Assembly (NCBI GenBank): GCA_016291135.1
Contig: JAEFAE010000018.1
Coordinates: 1-45,849, forward strand
Length of the DNA stretch: 45,849 bases
Direction of reading: 5' to 3'
Origin: Bacteroidales bacterium
Lineage (GTDB): Bacteria; Bacteroidota; Bacteroidia; Bacteroidales; F082
This document shows positions 40,578 to 45,849 of this stretch, one piece after another; position 1 is the stretch's first letter; each line of letters starts with the position of its first letter. Made by a program: the position numbers and the translations under genes. The notes beneath the pieces were generated by a model. That model was not told where the DNA came from and made no database searches. It saw nothing but the letters and a program-made list of their open reading frames with translations.

Positions 40578-40608
40578 CTTGCAGGAAACAAAAATTGTAG
40601 TACTTTTG
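40578..40608 (+). promoter_or_regulatory. Promoter of tRNA(CAT): CTTG, 19 bp, TACTTTTG
   Basis: CTTG at 40578-40581 and TACTTTTG at 40601-40608 predict transcription from about 40614, 8 nt before the tRNA. Confidence 0.75.
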
Positions 40609-40621
40609 CACCCCGAACGAT

Positions 40622-40698
40622 GGCGGGATAGCTCAGCAGGTTAGAGCGTCGGATTCATAACCCGGAGGTCATGAGTTCAATTCTCATTCCCGCTACCA
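40622..40698 (+). tRNA. tRNA with anticodon CAT (elongator Met, or Ile2 if lysidine-modified)
   Basis: The acceptor GGCGGGA/TCCCGCT, D arm GCTCAGCAGGTTAGAGC, anticodon arm with loop TTCATAA, T arm with TTCAATT and an encoded CCA are all present. The first pair is G-T. It is not the initiator, because the acceptor start is paired and the three G-C pairs of the anticodon stem are absent. Choosing Met or Ile2 needs a covariance-model search. Confidence 0.92.
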
Positions 40699-40731
40699 AA
40701 AAAGACGGCTTTTGAAGCCGTCTTTTTTTAT
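40699..40731. terminator. Bidirectional terminator between the tRNA and the kinase gene
   Basis: AAAAGACGGCTT-TTG-AAGCCGTCTTTTTTT serves the tRNA on the plus strand. With its A-run it also serves the kinase gene, whose stop is at 40728. Confidence 0.85.
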
Positions 40732-42377
40732 GCGATGAATTCTCGGATCATAGAGGTCTGCGGGATCTCCTTGTCGGGCACCGGCGTGAAGTAATGGATG
40801 AAATGCAGCAGGCGGTGCGCCTCGGTGTAGGCCCTGCAGTTCTTGGGCACGCTGGAGAGGATCGTCTCGGCGTGGTTGCGCATGACGGCAAACTCCAGCA
40901 GATACGAGGAGTTGAACATCATGTCGGCATTTTCCTGATAGGGATAGATCCACTGCTCCTCGGCGGCGATGACGTTGGGCCACTGCTCGATGGTCTGTCG
41001 GGCCGTGAACGCACCTTTGTTATAATCGCGCACGATGCGGCGCAGCAGACGGATGTCGTAGGTCGGGATGATGTTGTGGTCGTCGAGCGAGGTGCTCGTC
41101 AGCGTATTGATGAAGATCCGGAACTTGAGTGTGTCGGAGATATGGTCGGTCAGCTTCGGGTTGAGAGCGTGGATGCCTTCGAGCAGCACCACGGTATTGC
41201 TGTCCAGATGGAGCTTCTTTCCTTTGTACTCCTGCCGGCCCGTCACGAAGTTGAACTCCGGGATGTCGACGGTCTCCCCTGCCAACAGCTTCAGCAGGTC
41301 GCGCTGCAGCATCTCGTGTTGCACTGCCTCGAAGTTGTCGAAGTCGTAGGCGCCGCTGGGCAGCTTGGGCGTATCCTCACGGTTGACAAAGTAATCGTCC
41401 GTTGAGAACGAAAGCGGCTTCAACCCACATGCCAACAGTTGTATGCTAAGCCGTTTGCAGAAGGTGGTCTTGCCGCTGCTGCTGGGGCCTGTGATCAAGA
41501 CCACACGCACCCCGTCGTTGCGGAAGCGACGGTCGATCTCCTCGGCAATCTGGACGATCTTCTTCTCTTGAAGGGCTTCCGACACCTTGATCAGCACGCT
41601 GGCCAAACCGTTTTGGCAGGCCTTGTTGACGTCGCCCACGTTGTTGAGTCCCATGATGATGTTCCATTTCAGGTTCTCGTTGAACATCTCGAAGGTCTTG
41701 GGCTGTGGCACAAACGGCGCCAGCCTGCTCGGGTCGTGCCGGTCGGGCACGCGAAGCAGCAGCCCGTTGAAGTAACGCTCCAGCCCCCAGAGCTTGAGGT
41801 AGCCGGCGGAGGGCACCAGACGTCCATAATAGTAATCCGCCGTGTCGCCCAAGGTATAATAGTCCATATAGACCTGGCCGCTCGTCTCGATGAGGGTCAC
41901 CTTGTCTTCGTAGCCTCTTTCGCGGAAGATGCGCACCGCCTCTTCGGTCTGCACCTCGTGACGGTGGAACGGGATGTCCTTGTTGACGATCTCCTGCATC
42001 CGCTGACGGATGCGTTCGATGTCGTCGTCCGTCACCGGCACATCGTCGGCCTTATGAAGGTTGCAGTAATAGCCGTTGGAGATGGGGTTCTCCATGTAGA
42101 TCTTGGAGCCGGGAAACACGTCGCGGGCAGCCTTGCTCAGAAGGAAACAGAGCGAGCGGAAGTAGATACGCGCCCCTGACGGGTCGCGGCCGTCGACATA
42201 CTCCACGTCGCGGTTGTTATAGACCCGGAACTTCAGTCCCTGAGGCACGTTGTTCACACGGGCTGAGACGATCTCGTAGGGTTTATCGAAATCAAACTCA
42301 GGCAGCATCTCCTGGAGGGTCGTGCCTTCGGGGAAGCTCTTGGTAGTCTTGGTGTTGCGGCAATAGATTTGTACCAT
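40728..42377 (-). CDS. TGS-domain uridine kinase-like nucleoside kinase
   Basis: The 549-residue protein has an N-terminal TGS domain (MVQIYCRNTKTTKSFPEGTT, residues 1-65) and a threonyl-tRNA-synthetase-like second domain with FHRHEVQTEEAV. A P-loop uridine-kinase domain completes it: ITGPSSSGKTTFCKRLSIQL near residue 295, FSTDDYFVNREDTP, FNFVTGRQEYKG and LLEGIHALNP. The fusion is typical of Bacteroidota and Firmicutes 'nucleoside kinase' proteins whose substrate is unsettled. The gene stands alone. Confidence 0.9.
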   Translation of the reverse strand: MVQIYCRNTKTTKSFPEGTTLQEMLPEFDFDKPYEIVSARVNNVPQGLKFRVYNNRDVEYVDGRDPSGARIYFRSLCFLLSKAARDVFPGSKIYMENPISNGYYCNLHKADDVPVTDDDIERIRQRMQEIVNKDIPFHRHEVQTEEAVRIFRERGYEDKVTLIETSGQVYMDYYTLGDTADYYYGRLVPSAGYLKLWGLERYFNGLLLRVPDRHDPSRLAPFVPQPKTFEMFNENLKWNIIMGLNNVGDVNKACQNGLASVLIKVSEALQEKKIVQIAEEIDRRFRNDGVRVVLITGPSSSGKTTFCKRLSIQLLACGLKPLSFSTDDYFVNREDTPKLPSGAYDFDNFEAVQHEMLQRDLLKLLAGETVDIPEFNFVTGRQEYKGKKLHLDSNTVVLLEGIHALNPKLTDHISDTLKFRIFINTLTSTSLDDHNIIPTYDIRLLRRIVRDYNKGAFTARQTIEQWPNVIAAEEQWIYPYQENADMMFNSSYLLEFAVMRNHAETILSSVPKNCRAYTEAHRLLHFIHYFTPVPDKEIPQTSMIREFIA

Positions 42378-42413
42378 GGCGAATCCAACTAGGTTTTATG
42401 ACAGTGGAACGGT

Positions 42414-43154
42414 TTATCGAGTAGCACGCACGGCCCGGATGGGGTAACCCCAGCAGCGCCATTCCTTGTAGAACTGGTCTGCCATGACGACATAGTTCCA
42501 GGCATCGTACGGTACTTCAACGCAGAGCGAACTCGTACGATAATAGACGGCATTGACATTGTGATGTCCGTCGTCAGCATAATTGCCAGCACCAGGCAAG
42601 AAGAGCATTTTACCATTTATTTTCGAATAGTAAAGGACGCCTCTCACGCCGTTAACCTCCTTCCAATCGTACGTCGTGTTGTCATACAGTTCTTTCCACT
42701 CTGCTTTTGTGGGCATGCGCCAACCGCTCCCCCAGTTGTAGGTAGCTGCGTCATCTTGAGGCAACAAGACGGTGAGGGTGTCGGAGAAGTCGTTGACGCC
42801 ATATCTGGAATCAGAACAGTATTTGTTCAGTTCGTCGAAATCGCCATTGCACATCCTGTAGGTACTCCAGTTGTACATGGTCTTGGGCACGGTGTCGCCC
42901 CATGCGAAATAGTCACCGTAACCTTCAGGGGTGTTGGAACCCACGTTGCAGGTAGCCCAAAGGAGGCCGCTCGGCAGGCCAAGATCAACGTATGCGTGAC
43001 CTTGATAGGTGCCGGTACCATCCAGGCTCCATTCATTGTTGTTTCCACCATTGTTGTCACCTCCGTTGTCCGGTTCTTCTTCGGGGGTACATCCCGCGGC
43101 GAATGCCGCCACCACTAGCATGATGACCGCTAGCATCTTCATTCGTTTATTCAT
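42414..43154 (-). CDS. FISUMP-domain lipoprotein
   Basis: The 246-residue protein has a lipoprotein signal ending FAAGC22 and a low-complexity linker (DNGGDNNGGNNN). A FISUMP domain follows: YVDLGLPSGLLWATCNVGSN, GDYFAWGDTVPKTMYNWSTY, DDAATYNWGSGWRMPTKAEW and a closing GYPIRAVRATR. It is a paralogue of the signal-peptide protein at 960-1787 and probably an exposed surface lipoprotein. Met5 is an alternative start. A -7 element lies at 43180-43187. Confidence 0.85.
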   Translation of the reverse strand: MNKRMKMLAVIMLVVAAFAAGCTPEEEPDNGGDNNGGNNNEWSLDGTGTYQGHAYVDLGLPSGLLWATCNVGSNTPEGYGDYFAWGDTVPKTMYNWSTYRMCNGDFDELNKYCSDSRYGVNDFSDTLTVLLPQDDAATYNWGSGWRMPTKAEWKELYDNTTYDWKEVNGVRGVLYYSKINGKMLFLPGAGNYADDGHHNVNAVYYRTSSLCVEVPYDAWNYVVMADQFYKEWRCWGYPIRAVRATR

Positions 43155-43179
43155 AGCCGATTATTGTTTATTAACAATG

Positions 43180-43187
43180 CAAATATA
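43180..43187 (-). promoter_or_regulatory. -7 element TATATTTG of the FISUMP lipoprotein gene
   Basis: Minus-strand TATATTTG lies 25 bp before the ATG at 43154. It is close to and divergent from the peptidase promoter at 43199. Confidence 0.6.
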
Positions 43188-43198
43188 ACAAAATTCCG

Positions 43199-43206
43199 TA
43201 CTTTTA
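43199..43206 (+). promoter_or_regulatory. -7 element TACTTTTA of the S9 peptidase gene
   Basis: One mismatch to TAnnTTTG, 25 bp before the ATG at 43232. It shares a short divergent control region with the FISUMP lipoprotein gene. Confidence 0.45.
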
Positions 43207-43231
43207 CGCCAAATTCCCAAATCTATTTACC

Positions 43232-45331
43232 ATGAGAAAAAACAACCTATTCCTGTTTGCCATGATCACGTGTTCCATTGTGTCATGCAACACACAAAAA
43301 CCCGAGACCGAGCCGAAGGGCAAAGACAAGATCGGCCCCAAGGAGCTCACCCTTCAATCCGACATCATGACCCCCGAGGTGCTTTGGTCGATGGGGCGCA
43401 TCGGCGATTACAGCCTCTCGCCCGACCACAAGCAAGTCGTGTACAACGTCACCTGGTACAGTGTGGAGGAAAACCGCAGCGGCTCCACCTTGTTTATTAT
43501 GAACGCCGACGGCACCGACAACCGCGTGCTTTCCGACGCCAACCAAAGCGAATACAGCCCACAATGGCGCCCCGACGGCAAGAAGATCGGCTTCCTCGCC
43601 CCCAACGACGACGGCGTGATGCAGCTCTTTGAGATCAACCCCGACGGCACCGGTCGCCAGTGCGTCTCCAATGAGGCCGACGACATCAACGGCTTCCTCT
43701 ACTCGCCCGATTGCGCACAGGTGCTCTTCACCAAAGAGGTGAAGCTCAAGGAGACCGTGGCCGACCTCTACCCCGACCTCGACAAGTCGTCCGGACGCAT
43801 CAACAACGACCTGATGTACCGTCACTGGGACCAGTGGGTGGACACCTACGGACACCTCTTTGTGGGTAACTTCAGCAGTGGCAAGATTGAGGCCTCGTTC
43901 GACGCCATGGCCGGCGAGCAGTGGGAAGCCCCTGTGCGTCCCTTCGGCGGCATGGAACAGGTCCAGTGGCTCCCCGACGGACAAAGCTTCGTCTACTGCT
44001 GCCGCAAGAAAGTCGGCAAGGACTATGCCCTCTCCACCAACACCGACATCTATCGTTACTTCATCCAGAGCGGCGAGTGCAAGAACCTCACCGAGGGCAT
44101 GATGGGCTACGACCTCAACCCCGTCATCTCCCCCGACGGCAAGTACATGGCTTGGGAGAGCATGGAACGTGACGGCTATGAGTCCGACAAGCAGCGCCTC
44201 TTTGTGATGGACCTCGAGACTGGCGAGAAGACCGACTACTCCGCACGCTTCGACCAGTGCTGCACCGGCTTCAGCTGGGCCGACGACAGCAAGACCCTCT
44301 ATTTCATCAGCGACGCCTACGCCACCGACCAGCTCTATGCCCTCAACCTCGAGGACGGCGCGATCAAGAAACTGACCGAAGGACAACACAACTACATCTC
44401 CGTGCAGTGCAACGGCGACAAGCTCATCGCCGGACGCCAGTCGATGAGTCATCCCACGGAGCTCTTCAGCGTGGATCCCACTAACGGCGAGGCCACCCAG
44501 ATCACCACCGTCAACGACAAGATCTTTGCCCAACTCACCATGGGCAAGGTGGAGGAACGCTGGGTGAAGACCACCGACGGCAAGGACATGCTCGTCTGGG
44601 TCATCTATCCGCCCCATTTCGATGCCAACAAGCAATACCCCGCCCTACTCTACTGTGAAGGCGGACCGCAGAGCACGGTGAGCCAGTTCTGGTCGTACCG
44701 TTGGAACTTCCAGATGATGGCCGCCAACGACTATATCGTCGTCGCCCCCAACCGCCGCGGCTTGCCCGGCTTCGGTCAGGAGTGGCTCGAAGAGATCAGT
44801 GGCGACTATGGCGGGCAGTGCATGAAAGACTACCTGAGCGCCATCGACGAACTCAAGAAAGAGCCTTATATCGACGAGAACCGCCTCGGTGCCGTGGGTG
44901 CCAGCTTCGGAGGCTTTAGCGTCTATTGGCTCGCCGGCCACCACGACGGCCGTTTCAAGGCCCTCATCGCCCACGACGGCATGTTCAACCTCGACGCCCA
45001 GTACCTCGAGACCGAGGAGATGTGGTTTGTCAATTGGGACCTCGGCGGCCCTTACTGGGACTGGAGCAACCCCACCGTTCGCAAGACCTACGCCAACTCG
45101 CCCCACCTCTTTGTCGACAAGTGGACGGCGCCCATCTTGGTGATCCACGGCGGCCTCGACTACCGCATCTGCTTCACCCAGGGCATGCAGGCCTACAATG
45201 CCGCCATCCTGCGCGGTTTGGATGCCGAGTTCCTCTACTTCCCCGATGAGAACCACTGGGTGCTGAAGCCACAGAACGGCGTGCTCTGGCAACGCCGGTT
45301 CTACCATTGGTTGGATCAATATTTAAAATAA
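43232..45331 (+). CDS. S9 family prolyl oligopeptidase (dipeptidyl peptidase 5-like) lipoprotein
   Basis: The 699-residue protein has a lipoprotein signal (FLFAMITCSIVSC at 8-20), a beta-propeller (about 50-420, with repeated PQWRPDGKKIGF- and NPVISPDGKYMAW-type blades) and an alpha/beta-hydrolase domain. The catalytic triad is Ser558 in GASFGGFS, Asp643 in HGGLDYR and His675 in DENHWV. It resembles dipeptidyl peptidase 5 of Porphyromonas, which removes dipeptides from periplasmic peptides. It probably works in periplasmic peptide use. Confidence 0.9.
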   Translation: MRKNNLFLFAMITCSIVSCNTQKPETEPKGKDKIGPKELTLQSDIMTPEVLWSMGRIGDYSLSPDHKQVVYNVTWYSVEENRSGSTLFIMNADGTDNRVLSDANQSEYSPQWRPDGKKIGFLAPNDDGVMQLFEINPDGTGRQCVSNEADDINGFLYSPDCAQVLFTKEVKLKETVADLYPDLDKSSGRINNDLMYRHWDQWVDTYGHLFVGNFSSGKIEASFDAMAGEQWEAPVRPFGGMEQVQWLPDGQSFVYCCRKKVGKDYALSTNTDIYRYFIQSGECKNLTEGMMGYDLNPVISPDGKYMAWESMERDGYESDKQRLFVMDLETGEKTDYSARFDQCCTGFSWADDSKTLYFISDAYATDQLYALNLEDGAIKKLTEGQHNYISVQCNGDKLIAGRQSMSHPTELFSVDPTNGEATQITTVNDKIFAQLTMGKVEERWVKTTDGKDMLVWVIYPPHFDANKQYPALLYCEGGPQSTVSQFWSYRWNFQMMAANDYIVVAPNRRGLPGFGQEWLEEISGDYGGQCMKDYLSAIDELKKEPYIDENRLGAVGASFGGFSVYWLAGHHDGRFKALIAHDGMFNLDAQYLETEEMWFVNWDLGGPYWDWSNPTVRKTYANSPHLFVDKWTAPILVIHGGLDYRICFTQGMQAYNAAILRGLDAEFLYFPDENHWVLKPQNGVLWQRRFYHWLDQYLK

Positions 45332-45333
45332 AC

Positions 45334-45486
45334 CTGTAGCCCACGGTTTTCAACCGTGGGCTACCGACAGGGAACCCCTACGGGGTTCATCGGAACGACC
45401 CCCAATGGTTTAATCGGAACGACCCCCAATGGTTTAATCGGAACGACCCCGTGGGGGTCGGCTATCGGTAGCCGGGGTTGCAAACC
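45334..45486. repeat. REP-like cluster with 24-bp tandem units
   Basis: TAGCCCACGGTTTTCAACCGTGGGCTACCGACAGG is followed by the palindrome AACCCCTACGGGGTT. Three units starting ATCGGAACGACCCC then lie at 45389, 45413 and 45437 (period 24). A closing CTATCGGTAGCCGGGGTTGC comes last. It is the same family as the cluster at 38505-38727. Confidence 0.75.
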
Positions 45487-45492
45487 CCAGGA

Positions 45493-45528
45493 CAAAAAAA
45501 AGCCACCGGAAATCCGGTGGCTTTTTTT
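45493..45528. terminator. Bidirectional terminator (GCCACCGGA-AA-TCCGGTGGC with A and T runs)
   Basis: A perfect 9-bp stem extended by A7/T7 lies between the converging S9 peptidase gene and the T9SS cargo gene. Confidence 0.9.
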
Positions 45529-45537
45529 GTTGACGTC

Positions 45538-45565
45538 TGTCGGAGGTCGCTAGCGACCTCCGACA
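45538..45565. repeat. 28-bp perfect palindrome (TGTCGGAGGTCGC-TA-GCGACCTCCGACA)
   Basis: A perfect inverted repeat without a loop directly follows the terminator. It lies 13 bp from the stop of the minus-strand gene. Confidence 0.7.
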
Positions 45566-45577
45566 TCCATCCGATCG

Positions 45578-45849
45578 TTATTGCTTCACGATCATGGTGT
45601 TGGCTTGCTGGCCGTTGGCCATCCGCACGTTGACCGTGTACACGCCGGCGCTCAGGCCGTTGAGGTGCAGCTCCACGTTGTTGGCGCTGCCGCATTCCTC
45701 CATGTACACCAGCTGGCCCAGCGCGTTGTACACCTTCACCGTCTCGATCTCACGGCCATTGATCATGACCTCGTCCTTCGTCGGGTTCGGGTACATGCTC
45801 ACGCTGTAGGCGCTCTCGTTCACGTCCGTCGTGCCGCGGAAGTGCAGCA
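45578..45849 (-). CDS. C-terminal part of a T9SS-secreted protein (5' truncated by window edge)
   Basis: The frame is open to the right edge, leaving 89 codons plus the stop. From SVSMYPNPTKDEVMI on it is a type A T9SS sorting domain, with VKVYNALGQLVYMEE, LHLNGLSAGVYTVNVRM and a basic end (MIVKQ). The GTG at 45823 is probably internal. What the protein does upstream of the sorting domain cannot be seen. Confidence 0.85.
   Translation of the reverse strand, partial: LHFRGTTDVNESAYSVSMYPNPTKDEVMINGREIETVKVYNALGQLVYMEECGSANNVELHLNGLSAGVYTVNVRMANGQQANTMIVKQ

Noticed and set aside
45389..45460. CRISPR array
   Set aside because: The 24-bp units are contiguous without spacers and belong to a REP-like cluster.

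Overview
The window looks like chromosomal DNA from a Bacteroidota member, most likely Bacteroidales. The evidence is several genes ending in type IX secretion (T9SS) type A sorting domains, Bacteroidota promoters of the TTTG/TTG-N18-21-TAnnTTTG type ahead of many genes, FISUMP-type lipoproteins, an AAA-DUF4143 ATPase, BT4734/VirE_N and DUF3987 replication proteins, TGS-uridine kinase and NamZ (DUF1343). No rRNA or CRISPR array is present. The one complete tRNA has anticodon CAT.

Layout. (1) 1-8.4 kb is AT-richer DNA with plus-strand genes for exported proteins: T9SS cargo, FISUMP, a TPR signalling lipoprotein, an outer-membrane barrel and small lipoproteins. Most are of unknown function. (2) 8.4-14.84 kb is an integrative element ('A') read leftwards: tyrosine integrase, terminator, RteC-like protein, two excisionase-like HTH proteins, BT4734/VirE_N protein and PriCT-2/DUF3987 protein. 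Its right edge is the 3' half of a tRNA-Pro(TGG) gene (14795-14840). (3) 14.84-24.48 kb is a second, related, decayed element ('B') bounded by that tRNA-Pro fragment and by another at 24438-24483. B keeps an integrase. Its RteC-like gene carries an in-frame stop and its excisionase gene is cut to 44 codons and runs into a lysis-like module ending in a unimolecular-spanin-like lipoprotein. Between these sits cargo: AAA-DUF4143 ATPase, ECF sigma factor with membrane partner, CPBP protease and a DUF4932 HExxH protein. (4) 24.5-45.85 kb is GC-rich housekeeping DNA: S66 carboxypeptidase, peptide-binding lipoprotein, lon, rpmE2, a serC-serA-four-helix-bundle-DUF1015 operon, xerD, a LolC/E-like permease subunit, NamZ, an aminotransferase, a DUF1573 protein, tRNA(CAT), TGS-uridine kinase, a FISUMP lipoprotein, a DPP5-like S9 peptidase and the end of another T9SS cargo gene.

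How it fits together. The two integrases are close homologues with homologous promoters. Each has its own set of short repeats (TTTGCACTC in A, GGACAC in B) in the leader just downstream of the promoter, about 115 bp from its tRNA-Pro fragment. B's 25-bp repeat recurs at B's other end, as integrase arm sites would. A's matching end is not in the window, so the 1-8.4 kb region may lie inside A or another upstream element. Several families of short palindromic repeats are scattered between genes, and some sit in frame inside genes (TPR lipoprotein, a 74-residue lipoprotein, the DUF3987 protein).
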